A stretch of 39,120 nt of DNA from Bacillus sp. MM2020_4 (GCF_011250555.1 NZ_JAANMZ010000014.1:1-39120), one strand, 5' to 3'. Positions 15,367 through 22,892 are shown, counted from the stretch's first letter. Program-made: numbers and translations. The notes: generated by a model not told the origin, from the sequence alone.

Positions 15367-15576
15367 CCATTTCTAAATGAAAGAAAACGAAAGAGATGGG
15401 TCTGCTAGCTTTCCTGGTGAAGGAACAGTGAATGAAAAATCGTCCCTATCGCTCTGTTCTTGCAAATGCCTTTGTAAAATGGTAAGCTTTAGTGGAATTA
15501 TTTTTGTTCGGTGTAAAGGATAGTATAAGATTAACTTTTCGTCTTGATGATCACTGAGTGCAAGGATAGTAACACA

Positions 15577-15594
15577 TTGTGTGCAAAGCACACA
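15577..15594 (+). promoter_or_regulatory. Hairpin next to the ribosome site of the cold-shock gene
   Basis: TGTGTGC (15578-15584) and GCACACA (15588-15594) form a 7-bp stem with an AAA loop, ending just before AGGAGG. Cold-shock mRNAs are known to use leader structure for temperature-dependent translation, so this is a plausible control element. Confidence 0.5.
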
Positions 15595-15609
15595 GCAGGA
15601 GGAAACAAA

Positions 15610-15810
15610 ATGGAACAAGGTAAAGTAAAATGGTTTAACGCAGAAAAAGGATTCGGATTCATCGAGCGTGAAGGCGGAGAAGACGTATTCGTTCATTTCT
15701 CAGCGATCCAAGGCGAAGGTTTCAAATCTTTAGACGAAGGTCAAACCGTTACTTTTGACGTTGAGCAAGGTCAACGTGGAGCTCAAGCAGCTAACGTTCG
15801 TAAAGCGTAA
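15610..15810 (+). CDS. Cold-shock protein (CspB/CspD-like)
   Basis: A 66-residue single cold-shock domain. RNP1 is KGFGFIE (near 13-19) and RNP2 is DVFVHFSAI (near 25-33), with KVKWFN at the start and the NVRK ending. It binds single-stranded RNA and DNA and acts as an RNA chaperone in cold or stationary phase. ATG at 15610 follows AGGAGG; upstream in-frame codons lack a site. Codon use is strongly biased, as expected for an abundant protein. It has its own terminator. Which paralogue (CspB, C or D) it corresponds to cannot be settled here. Confidence 0.96.
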   Translation: MEQGKVKWFNAEKGFGFIEREGGEDVFVHFSAIQGEGFKSLDEGQTVTFDVEQGQRGAQAANVRKA

Positions 15811-15827
15811 TAAGTAGAACCACATAA

Positions 15828-15857
15828 AACAGGCTCTTTAAAGAGTCTGTTTTTTTG
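15828..15857 (+). terminator. Terminator of the cold-shock gene
   Basis: ACAGGCTCTT (15829-15838) pairs with AGAGTCTGT (15842-15850) with one wobble, followed by seven T. Confidence 0.88.
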
Positions 15858-15910
15858 TTTAAAAACAAGGAGCCCCATGCTCTGGCTGGGCACAGGTACC
15901 TTGGATGCAA

Positions 15911-15926
15911 GAGAACCGTCCCCTGC
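15911..15926. repeat. GAGAACCGTCCCCTGC repeat, left copy
   Basis: This 16-mer is the exact reverse complement of 19484-19499. With the right copy it brackets the licH-yobU-yobV block. It resembles short dispersed REP-like repeats. Confidence 0.65.
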
Positions 15927-15936
15927 CTCACACTGC

Positions 15937-17256
15937 CTATTTCTTAAAGAATTGTGGTAAATAGTCTTTATGGGCTTCAAGCATCTCGTCTAGAATTAAT
16001 TTTCCAACCCGATCATTTGAGACAAGGGGATTGATGGTCATGGCTAGCAGGGCTGTTCCGTAATCTCCGGTAACGGCTGCCTCAATGGCCACTCGTTCAA
16101 ATGATTTAATTTGTTGAACCAGGCCGCGGACCTGCACTGGCAAATCACCCATGGCCATGGGTTTGGGGCCATCCTTTGTAATGATACAGCTGACCTCAAC
16201 AGCCGAATCATGTGGAAGGCTGGCAATGGCTCCGTTATTCATCGTATTGACAGGTTGAATATCACGCTTATCCGTATATATAGAATGGATGAGCCTTACA
16301 GCTGCATCACTATAGTAAGCCCCGCCGCGTTTTTCCAGCTGTGGTGGTTTGATAGCTAGCTGCGGATCTTTATAGAGCTCAAATAGTTCATTCTCTAATT
16401 TTTTTACTACTTCTGCTCGGGTTCCACCATCTTTAGCATTCTTCATTTCATCGGCTACCATATCACTAGTTTTATAGTAATAGTTATGATAAGGGCATGG
16501 CAGGACGTTCAATGCCCTTAGGAACTCAGGCTCCCAGCCCATTGCATGGATATTTTGCATGGCGATAGCCTTTTCCGGATCCGTAATCAACTCCATAACC
16601 TTCTCCTTTACGCTGACACCATCCACAAATACATCCAATCCGTAAACCATGTGATTGAGGCCGGCAAAATCAATGCGAACACGGCCATGCTCGACATCCA
16701 GGAGTTTTGCAACACCCATTTCCATTCCGATCGGAACATTGCAGAGACCGACAACCTTGCTAATATGGCTGTAACGGAGTACCGCTTCAGTAACCATTCC
16801 GGCAGGATTCGTAAAATTAATGAACCATCCTTCGGGGCAAAGCTCCTCCATTTCACGGCAAATGTCTAAGATGACAGGAATGGTACGTAATGCTTTGAAT
16901 AAGCCACCGGGTCCATTTGTCTCTTGTCCCAAGACGCCATACTTTAAGGGAATCCGTTCATCTATAGCGCGTGCATCAAGCTGCCCCACACGAAATTGTG
17001 TCGTCACAAAATCTGCATTTTTTAAGGCTTCTCTTCTATTTAAGGTTAAATGGATGTCAATCGGAACACCGGCTTTTTCCACCATGCGTTTCGCAAGATT
17101 TCCGACAATCTCTAATTTTTCCTTCCCTGCTTCCACATCCACTAACCAAATTTCACGAACTGGCAGTTCAGCATGATAGTTGATAAATCCTTCAATTAGC
17201 TCAGGGGTATAACTGGATCCACCACCGATTGTGGCTATTTTCAATCCCTTTTTCAA
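15937..17256 (-). CDS. licH: 6-phospho-beta-glucosidase, GH4 (LicH-like)
   Basis: A 439-residue family-4 glycosidase, which cleaves phosphorylated disaccharides (cellobiose-6-P and relatives) by an NAD+- and Mn2+-dependent redox mechanism in the cytoplasm. The dinucleotide fold opens with TIGGGSSYTPELIEGF (9-24). The sugar-phosphate and metal sites include LGQETNGPGGLFKALRTIPV (about 109-128), FTNPAGM, the metal-binding Cys in GLCNVPIG (near 170) and the His in FAGLNHMVYG (near 200). The sequence is very close to what I recall of B. subtilis LicH. The start is TTG at 17256 with GAGGTG upstream. No PTS genes flank it, unlike the B. subtilis lic operon, so its substrate must be phosphorylated by a distant PTS. 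Confidence 0.9.
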   Translation of the reverse strand: MKKGLKIATIGGGSSYTPELIEGFINYHAELPVREIWLVDVEAGKEKLEIVGNLAKRMVEKAGVPIDIHLTLNRREALKNADFVTTQFRVGQLDARAIDERIPLKYGVLGQETNGPGGLFKALRTIPVILDICREMEELCPEGWFINFTNPAGMVTEAVLRYSHISKVVGLCNVPIGMEMGVAKLLDVEHGRVRIDFAGLNHMVYGLDVFVDGVSVKEKVMELITDPEKAIAMQNIHAMGWEPEFLRALNVLPCPYHNYYYKTSDMVADEMKNAKDGGTRAEVVKKLENELFELYKDPQLAIKPPQLEKRGGAYYSDAAVRLIHSIYTDKRDIQPVNTMNNGAIASLPHDSAVEVSCIITKDGPKPMAMGDLPVQVRGLVQQIKSFERVAIEAAVTGDYGTALLAMTINPLVSNDRVGKLILDEMLEAHKDYLPQFFKK

Positions 17257-17360
17257 TGGAAAGCACCTCTTTCTTATTTACAATACACGATGCAAAAATG
17301 AACGTCATTCCTAACTTAATCATGGGCCAAAAGATCTCCAGACAAATAAACATGGACAAA

Positions 17361-17393
17361 AAATAAAAGCACTCCTCATTACAAGGAATGCTC
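17361..17393 (-). terminator. Terminator downstream of the 155-residue protein gene
   Basis: On the minus strand AGCATTCCTTG-TAAT-GAGGAGTGCT is followed by TTTATTTTTT. It closely matches the helD terminator at 12775-12811, and both share a GACA(C)AAAA-type flank. Confidence 0.75.
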
Positions 17394-17466
17394 TTACTCT
17401 TTAACCTATTCCATTTATCACTTTATTCAAGAAGCTGTGTCGGGGTCTACTCTCATAGCCCCTCCT

Positions 17467-17934
17467 TTAATATTCTCCTTTAATGACAAAATACGAACCC
17501 CGGATGGTTCCAGCTAGTTTAGACTTCTGTCTTGCAAACTTAAACTTTCCTTCTAACTCTTTTGGTACCTCCATCCCCTCCGAAAGCTTAAAACCAACAG
17601 CTCGCTTCGGTTTAGGATCATCCACCGTATACATGACGTTAACCGCAAGACCATCCTCATAAAAGACGTAGGCCATTTTGATATTTTCCACTTGGAAACG
17701 TGATGTTTCTAAAGGTTTGGCCGCAAACTCAATATCACGTTCTTCTTTCAAAATTCTGTTCACATAATCGAGAGTCTCGGAGGACTCACTAGCGGGTACC
17801 ACCGTAAATTCATGTTTATATTTGTTCATAAAATAACGGGCTTCGTTTGCACGTAAACCAGCAAGCGCATCTACTACGGGTGAAGACTCTAAACCAACCG
17901 TAGACACATTTTTAAAATCAACGATATAAGCCAT
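17467..17934 (-). CDS. Hypothetical protein co-transcribed with the YobU-like gene
   Basis: A 155-residue soluble protein beginning MAYIVDFKNVSTVGL. It may be a small alpha/beta ligand-binding domain; its ending (AGTIRGSYFVIKGEY) recalls GyrI/effector-binding folds but I cannot confirm a family. ATG at 17934 is preferred, because AAGGGAGGG is six bases upstream; the ATG at 17940 abuts that site. It is 21 bp downstream of the YobU-like gene and ends at a terminator, so the two form an operon divergent from the WYL-type regulator. Confidence 0.7.
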   Translation of the reverse strand: MAYIVDFKNVSTVGLESSPVVDALAGLRANEARYFMNKYKHEFTVVPASESSETLDYVNRILKEERDIEFAAKPLETSRFQVENIKMAYVFYEDGLAVNVMYTVDDPKPKRAVGFKLSEGMEVPKELEGKFKFARQKSKLAGTIRGSYFVIKGEY

Positions 17935-17955
17935 TTTCATCCCTCCCTTATCTCT

Positions 17956-18435
17956 TTATTTCCTAACCACCGGAATCCAGATTTCACCATAAACAACGCC
18001 ATCACGCTGCCCCATATCAACCGTTGCATTGGGCCCGCCCACATAGGCAACATCTTTTGCTTCTGGCAAGACTTGACCAAAGGCAACGCCAGTAAGCTGA
18101 TTACTCAACTCTTCAGACGTTTTCCCTTCCCCTTTCACAACCAGGTATTCCCCTTTAGGAAATTGGATCACGCGGTCGGCTTCAGGTAACTCCTTCTCTG
18201 TCATGACACCAGCATAATGCATCATCTTGTTGTTCACCGCTTCGTTCACGGCGAAAATGTAGTCATTCGTGGCTAAGGCCTTTAAGGTGTCAAGCCTTCC
18301 ATCTTGGCTCACGGCCTGCCAAAAGTCTGCCTTTTCCTTGGTTATGCCAGCAAAGTCTGTGTAATGGCTCTTAAGCTCCGTTCCAATACCTAAAACGATA
18401 AAGCCATCTTTTTCTTCAAGGGTATATTGTGCCAT
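17956..18435 (-). CDS. GyrI-like effector-binding protein (YobU-like)
   Basis: A 159-residue stand-alone effector-binding (AraC_E_bind / GyrI-like) domain. It starts MAQYTLEEKDGFIVLGIGTE, the usual first strand of the fold, has FPKGEYLVVKGEG (about 116-128) matching the conserved G.Y.V..G strand, and ends with VYGEIWIPV, the family's terminal strand. Such proteins bind hydrophobic small molecules and can pass the signal to a partner regulator. The head-to-head arrangement with a WYL-type regulator matches the yobU/yobV pair of B. subtilis. ATG at 18435 chosen because AGAGGATGG lies upstream at good spacing. Confidence 0.8.
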   Translation of the reverse strand: MAQYTLEEKDGFIVLGIGTELKSHYTDFAGITKEKADFWQAVSQDGRLDTLKALATNDYIFAVNEAVNNKMMHYAGVMTEKELPEADRVIQFPKGEYLVVKGEGKTSEELSNQLTGVAFGQVLPEAKDVAYVGGPNATVDMGQRDGVVYGEIWIPVVRK

Positions 18436-18543
18436 ATTCAAAACCATCCTCTTTTTTTAATTTCAAATGACTTGTTTTCTTCACCTGATAGATATATCAT
18501 AGCCTTAAATCATGTCAGAAAATGATACTGTTTAGGAGTCCCA

Positions 18544-19482
18544 ATGAAAAAAGTTGAACGAATTAATATTATCATGCGGTATATCAACAATCGCGCCCAC
18601 TTTACCATTTCTGAAATCATGCAAGAATTTAACATCTCTCGTTCGACAGCGATTAGAGATATCAGAGAAATTGAGGCCATGGGGATGCCACTTGTTGCTG
18701 AAGTGGGAAGGGATGGCGGTTATTTTGTCATGCAAAATTCTGTCCTGCCCGTTGTTCGCTTTACCGATAATGAAGTCAAAGCTCTTTTTATTGCCTTTAT
18801 GGCTACACGAAATCAGCAGCTTCCCTATTTGAAGAGTCGCCAGTCGTTAGCTGAAAAATTACTAGGCCTCATCTCAGAAAACCAGCAAGAGACTCTCGTT
18901 CTGTTAAACCAACTCTTGCTTTTTGAAGGGACGAACCCCCATAATCCCGACTTACTGGAACTTTCAGATCTCCCCCATCCCATGTTAGAAAAACTCATCC
19001 AAATCCTTTTGGTGGATCGCTATTTATTGATTACCATCCAAGAAGAGACGGTCATAAAGTCTTATCCCATTTATCTCTTGCAGCTTTATCATGAAAAGAG
19101 CCTTTGGCTCATGGAAGGCTTTGACTTAAAGGAAGAAAGAAAGCAGATTTTTCCTGTCGACAAGCTCACCCATATCGAACCCTACCCGGCAGAAAAAAGG
19201 ACAAGCAAGAAAAAGATTTTAGAAAAAATAAGGAAACAGGAGGAAGACATCAATCTTGTCCTTGAACTTGGCCCAAAAGCGATAGCCCAGTTCAAAAAAT
19301 ACCATCCATTAAAAGTTTCCATTTCCTATACAAATCCATACCAAACCACAGCCATTCTAAAAACCTTTATCAATACTACTATACCCAAAGAATTGGAGGA
19401 AATAACAAATTGGCTACTTTTCCTAGGTAAAGATATCAAAATCAAACAAATACCCGAAGAAGTCTTAAAAGGTTTAAAATGA
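18544..19482 (+). CDS. HTH/WYL-type transcriptional regulator (YobV-like)
   Basis: A 312-residue regulator. Residues 1-60 are a DeoR/HTH_11-type winged helix (INRAHFTISEIMQEFNIS-like segment, then RSTAIRDIREIEAMGMPLVA as recognition helix and DGGYFV wing). A central WYL-type domain follows (about 130-230; the WYL triad is not exact, read as KSLWLMEGFD), then a C-terminal region. TAGGAG precedes the ATG. It is divergent from the YobU-like gene with about 110 bp between starts, the classic position for mutual regulation. Its stop codon lies at the edge of a dispersed 16-bp repeat. Confidence 0.85.
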   Translation: MKKVERINIIMRYINNRAHFTISEIMQEFNISRSTAIRDIREIEAMGMPLVAEVGRDGGYFVMQNSVLPVVRFTDNEVKALFIAFMATRNQQLPYLKSRQSLAEKLLGLISENQQETLVLLNQLLLFEGTNPHNPDLLELSDLPHPMLEKLIQILLVDRYLLITIQEETVIKSYPIYLLQLYHEKSLWLMEGFDLKEERKQIFPVDKLTHIEPYPAEKRTSKKKILEKIRKQEEDINLVLELGPKAIAQFKKYHPLKVSISYTNPYQTTAILKTFINTTIPKELEEITNWLLFLGKDIKIKQIPEEVLKGLK

Positions 19483-19483
19483 A

Positions 19484-19499
19484 GCAGGGGACGGTTCTC
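19484..19499. repeat. GAGAACCGTCCCCTGC repeat, right copy (inverted)
   Basis: GCAGGGGACGGTTCTC is the exact inverse of the copy at 15911-15926. The shared similarity extends a few bases further on the TGA side, so the regulator's stop codon is within the repeat. Confidence 0.65.
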
Positions 19500-19715
19500 C
19501 CGCTTCATTCCGGTCTAAATAAGTAGTCGAGAATATGCCAAAATGGGGAAATTTCCGTCGTGCAGTCATGCTCCATACTGATGAAGGCCAAAACTCAAAA
19601 TAAATTCTACCTAAGTGGAAAATATAAGATTCAGAGATGAGCACAGTTGTATAATCTATGAAAAAAATGTCCATCCTAAAGCTATAAAAATACTTATTAT
19701 ATAGGGGGATGGACG

Positions 19716-19904
19716 ATGAGCACGGAAGAAGTAACGAAAATAATCGCGGTGAAAAAAATGGATTTAGAGGAATGTGAACAGGAGCTTAACTCACGATACT
19801 ACCCATCCGTTGTAAGACTGGCCATGATGCATTACATAACAGAGTTGCGGCACCAATTAAATATTGTGAATGGTGATGAATGGAACAAGATTGAAAATGG
19901 ATAA
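19716..19904 (+). CDS. Small acidic protein, unknown
   Basis: A 62-residue, mostly helical and charged protein (MSTEEVTKIIAVKKMDLEEC then a helix-rich end). A good ribosome site (TAGGGGGATGG) precedes the ATG, and AT-rich promoter-like sequence lies upstream (around 19680-19700). The size suggests a Spo0E-like regulator, but the Spo0E signature SxxLDxLI is absent. I do not recognise it. Confidence 0.6.
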   Translation: MSTEEVTKIIAVKKMDLEECEQELNSRYYPSVVRLAMMHYITELRHQLNIVNGDEWNKIENG

Positions 19905-19917
19905 AGAGTGTTAAAAA

Positions 19918-19962
19918 GGTGTCAGGCACCGTGTAAATATTTACCATATGGTGCCTGACACC
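19918..19962. repeat. Palindromic repeat with GGTGTCAGGCACC arms
   Basis: GGTGTCAGGCACC (19918-19930) and its exact complement GGTGCCTGACACC (19950-19962) form a 13-bp stem with a 19-nt loop. It sits between convergent genes and could act as a terminator. The arm sequence recurs at 10775-10787, so it is a dispersed REP-type element. Confidence 0.8.
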
Positions 19963-19978
19963 CCCCTTTGAACTACTA

Positions 19979-20818
19979 TTATGCTTTTGAAATATCAATA
20001 AAGCCTTCACCGAACACATCACGAACATCGTGGATGGCGATGAATGCATTGGGATCAGTCGATTGAACAATTCGTTTCAACTTGATGACTTCTTGCTTAC
20101 TAATCACAATATAGAGAATTTCCTTTGGGGTTTTTGTGTAATACCCATGCCCCGAATAAACGGTTACCCCTCTGTCCATGGATGTCGTCACCTGCTCAGC
20201 AATGTCATTCGGTTTATCAGAAATAATCGTAATGGCCTTCTTGGGATTCAAGCCTTCAATGACAAATTCCATCACTTTTGTCCCAACATACAACATAATA
20301 ATGGTCAGCATCAACTTTTCTGCGCCAATGATAAAATAAGAGGAAAGCGCCACAATTAAATCAAAGAACAATAAACCATAGCTAATACTCCAGCCTAAAA
20401 ACTTATGGGTAATCCTTGCTAGGATGGTCGTGCCCGCTGTTGTTCCACCCACCCGAATAATCAAGCCAATTCCGGCCCCTATAACAATTCCTCCAAAAAT
20501 GGCATTCACCATCATCTCATCAGAAGCAATCGTCCAGCCCTCGGTCAGATGAAGAAAAAGCGAATTAAACACGACGGCAATAATCGTATAAATCGTTGTG
20601 ACCTTATTTAAAAATTTATAACCAACAAGTAACAAAAAGGCATTTAAAATTAAGTTGACTAACCCTGGTGACCACTCAAATAAATAGTAGGTAATAATGG
20701 TGATCCCCGTTACCCCGCCTTCCCCAAACTCGTTCGGAATAACAAATACATTCACACCTAACGCAAACAGAAATGCCCCAATCATGATTATCATAATATC
20801 TTTGCTTATTTTTTTCAT
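19979..20818 (-). CDS. YitT-family membrane protein with DUF2179 domain
   Basis: A 279-residue protein. Five transmembrane helices fill residues 8-165, starting DIMIIMIGAFLFALGVNVFV, with the conserved PNEFGEGGVTGITII loop and the RVGGTTAGTTILARI segment (about 120-134). The cytoplasmic C-terminal DUF2179 domain follows (GVTVYSGHGYYTKTPKEILY). YitT proteins are common in several copies in Bacillus; a transport function is assumed but substrates are not established. The gene is divergent from a small membrane-protein gene across a 290-bp region that carries an FNR-like site. Confidence 0.9.
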   Translation of the reverse strand: MKKISKDIMIIMIGAFLFALGVNVFVIPNEFGEGGVTGITIITYYLFEWSPGLVNLILNAFLLLVGYKFLNKVTTIYTIIAVVFNSLFLHLTEGWTIASDEMMVNAIFGGIVIGAGIGLIIRVGGTTAGTTILARITHKFLGWSISYGLLFFDLIVALSSYFIIGAEKLMLTIIMLYVGTKVMEFVIEGLNPKKAITIISDKPNDIAEQVTTSMDRGVTVYSGHGYYTKTPKEILYIVISKQEVIKLKRIVQSTDPNAFIAIHDVRDVFGEGFIDISKA

Positions 20819-21029
20819 ATACTACCTCACAATTATTTCTTAAGCACAAACTCACATCATTATAGCGCGGAACATTTGCACGTACAATACACTTTGATAA
20901 ATGACTTGGAGCCAATGTCCACAGGACTATGGGAAAAAACGCAAGATTCGTAGGCAAAACCCCTACATATATAGCCGTTTTATCCGCTTGCTTATTTGGG
21001 AAAAAGTAGTCACTATTTATCCTGTTTTT

Positions 21030-21045
21030 TGTGACATAAATCACA
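21030..21045. promoter_or_regulatory. FNR/CRP-family binding site
   Basis: TGTGACATAAATCACA is a perfect TGTGA-N6-TCACA palindrome, the FNR consensus of Bacillus. A -10 element TAAAAT lies at 21067-21072, giving a start near 21079. This places the site centre (21037.5) at -41.5, the standard position for activation by FNR. It is upstream of the 55-residue membrane protein. Confidence 0.7.
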
Positions 21046-21106
21046 TTTAATTTTAAAAAAATCAATTAAAATGAGGGTAAGTTTTTTAAACAAGGGGGAC
21101 CATAAA

Positions 21107-21274
21107 ATGTTTGTTGCTTGGTTTACTGTCATCACTGTTTTTGTCATTTGTACGTATTTAACCATTTCTATTTTCGATGGAATTGAAGAAATTGATGCAC
21201 AGGATTTAGCCGACCTACAATCAACACTTAAAAACATGGCCGGAAATAAAGAACATTTGAAACAAGCCATCTAA
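21107..21274 (+). CDS. Small single-helix membrane protein under likely FNR control
   Basis: A 55-residue protein: an N-terminal transmembrane helix (MFVAWFTVITVFVICTYLTI) and an acidic cytoplasmic or external tail (DGIEEIDAQDLADLQSTL and on). ATG at 21107 has GGGGG nine bases upstream. The FNR-like site and a -10 element upstream suggest expression when oxygen is low. A clean terminator ends the transcript, so it is a one-gene unit. Small size and one helix suggest a membrane-complex subunit or modulator; no family recognised. Confidence 0.75.
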   Translation: MFVAWFTVITVFVICTYLTISIFDGIEEIDAQDLADLQSTLKNMAGNKEHLKQAI

Positions 21275-21282
21275 TACATGTA

Positions 21283-21311
21283 AAACAGCTTCCAGGCGAA
21301 GCTGTTTTTTT
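21283..21311 (+). terminator. Terminator of the small membrane protein gene
   Basis: AAACAGCTTC (21283-21292) pairs perfectly with GAAGCTGTTT (21298-21307) across a 5-nt loop and is followed by a T-run. Confidence 0.9.
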
Positions 21312-21864
21312 GCTATTATGCCCCCCCTGGAAGTCTACTTAATTTTCATTAAGCAGCGCTACCAAACTACTTTTCACTCGTTATTTCCAAACCGCCACAC
21401 GACAAACTTCGCACCTAAAAAATCATTTAACCCGCTCTTTAACAGCAAAGGCAGCACATTCAATCAAACATTTGATTAACACAAAATAACCTAATGAATC
21501 ATTTGATTAAATGTGGCCAAAACCCTTACATTTCACGTATTTAGACTAGTTTGCCGGAAAAAACCTGTCGATAATAGGACCCAATCTTCGACAATGATCA
21601 TCAATAATAACTTATAAAAACGATGAATCTACAAAAATGGACACGTTTTGATCCTAATCAAACGATTGATTAAAACCACCCCACCACCGATAAATAAAGA
21701 GTTTCTATTATAAATTGTGTCGAGATATGCTACCCCCGATACACGACGAGACCTCCTCTAACCCACACCCCAAAGTTTAGTTTAGCGGAGGTCTGCCCCG
21801 CCAATTTAAATCATATTATGTAGTAAGTAGACATGCTCAACTACCCCAACCCAGGAGGAAAAAG
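21312..21864. promoter_or_regulatory. 550-bp intergenic region with three related palindromes
   Basis: No ORF is present. AATCAAACATTTGATT (21462-21477), AATCATTTGATT (21497-21508) and AATCAAACGATTGATT (21656-21671) share the same arms, like repeated operators of one TetR-type regulator. A 37-bp segment at 21681-21717 recurs at 33464-33500. CTTTAACAGCAAAGGCAGCA (about 21436-21455) has a near match at about 22926-22945, after the staygreen gene. The region presumably holds the promoter of the HXXEE-staygreen operon. Confidence 0.55.
21681..21717. repeat. 37-bp dispersed repeat, copy 1
   Basis: This segment (CCACCACCGATAAATAAAGA and on) matches 33464-33500 at 33 of 37 positions. Both copies are intergenic and in the same orientation. 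Confidence 0.55.
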
Positions 21865-22410
21865 ATGCCGACGATCGTCCATGAATCTCTCTATCTTGAA
21901 ATTATCATTTGGTTATTCCCTATCACGTTCATGTTTCATGCCTTAGAGGAGATCATCACCATTGAGAATTTCCTAAAAAGACACAAACATACCGTTCCAC
22001 CCACTTTTCTCGGTAAAATGACCTTAACCATAAAAAAAAAGTTGGGTGCGACTTCCCCCCAGTTTTCTATTAGTATGGCATGGATCTTACTGTTCATTTC
22101 CCTGATTACCCTGATGACCGCCTGCCTGCTGCCAGTCGGGAAGGCAAACTTTCTGCTCTATACGGCAATTCTGAACCTATTCTTCCTACAGGCCTTTTCC
22201 CATATTGGGCAAACCATCGTACTCAAGGGCTATACACCAGGTGTGATAACGGCAATAGGCCTGGTGATTCCCTATTCTCTACTCATGTATTGCCTCTTGT
22301 TTAAAGGAGGTTTCATCGATGGACATTTACTGGGGAAGAGTATTCCCTTTAGCCTGTTAATGGTACCCATTTTTCTAGTAGGAAATCTCATGGGCCGAAA
22401 ATTCAACTGA
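21865..22410 (+). CDS. HXXEE-domain membrane protein
   Basis: A 181-residue membrane protein. The defining HxxEE motif is seen as FHALEEIITIENF (about residues 26-38), after a first helix. Four or five transmembrane helices follow, including SMAWILLFISLITLMTACLL, a central FLQAFSHIGQTIVLKGYTPG segment (with a second conserved His) and a last helix before the GRKFN tail. The family is of unknown function; conserved His and Glu residues in the membrane suggest metal or hydrolase chemistry (inference). AGGAGG precedes the ATG. It is 20 bp upstream of the staygreen gene, and the same two genes occur as relics at 7893-8264, so they travel as a unit. Confidence 0.82.
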   Translation: MPTIVHESLYLEIIIWLFPITFMFHALEEIITIENFLKRHKHTVPPTFLGKMTLTIKKKLGATSPQFSISMAWILLFISLITLMTACLLPVGKANFLLYTAILNLFFLQAFSHIGQTIVLKGYTPGVITAIGLVIPYSLLMYCLLFKGGFIDGHLLGKSIPFSLLMVPIFLVGNLMGRKFN

Positions 22411-22430
22411 TTTATGAAGGGGTGATAATG

Positions 22431-22892
22431 ATGAGCCAGTTTCAAGCCTCAAAGCTACATACCACCTTTTTACCCTCAGCCAACGAGACACTGCCTGTTA
22501 GTGGTCGAAAGTATACCTTGACACATTCTGATACAACGGGTCATTTATTTTTGACCGTTGGCCCTTACTATAACCTGACCGCTATTCATGTACATATGCG
22601 TGATGAGGTTTTAGCAGAATGGACCAGACAACAGGATCAATTTACTTTCGTGGCCCATGTCTATGTAAGCGGAGGGGAATTTGATGAACAGGCAGCTAAA
22701 AAGCGCTTCATGATCTTCCAGCGTGAAGCCCCACTTGCCTTAACAGCTATCTTTTATGGTGATCGCGCCTTTTTCAGCAACTACCCACAGTTACTGGATT
22801 CTCCCATCTATCTTTATTTCGAATCCACCTATTCACCCTTTCATCAGGTGCTTTACTACGGAACCCCTCGAAACTATATACAGCCTGAATAA
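22431..22892 (+). CDS. Staygreen-family protein
   Basis: A 153-residue protein matching the Staygreen (SGR) family: FQASKLHTTFLPSANETLPV, then GRKYTLTHSDTTGHLFLTVG, the RDEVLAEW block (near 58-65), and FIVH-like strands FTFVAHVYVSGG and RFMIFQREAPLALTAIFYGD. Plant SGR removes Mg from chlorophyll a; bacterial homologues exist in non-photosynthetic Firmicutes and their natural substrate is not known. The ATG at 22431 follows GAAGGGGTGAT and aligns with the start in the truncated copy. It is translationally close to the HXXEE gene and probably works with it at the membrane. No tetrapyrrole gene is near. Confidence 0.85.
   Translation: MSQFQASKLHTTFLPSANETLPVSGRKYTLTHSDTTGHLFLTVGPYYNLTAIHVHMRDEVLAEWTRQQDQFTFVAHVYVSGGEFDEQAAKKRFMIFQREAPLALTAIFYGDRAFFSNYPQLLDSPIYLYFESTYSPFHQVLYYGTPRNYIQPE

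Noticed and set aside
15190..15408. 72-codon ORF overlapping the promoter upstream of the cold-shock gene
   Set aside because: It starts within the -35 element, has no ribosome site and runs through the terminator hairpin.
15373..15696. 107-codon minus-strand ORF across the cold-shock gene
   Set aside because: It is antisense to the cold-shock leader and 5' coding region, without ribosome site or recognisable domain.
19913..19970. Terminator made specifically for the 62-residue protein gene
   Set aside because: The hairpin arm recurs elsewhere and the run after it is CCCCCCTTTG rather than a T-run, so it is better called a REP-like repeat, although it may stop transcription.
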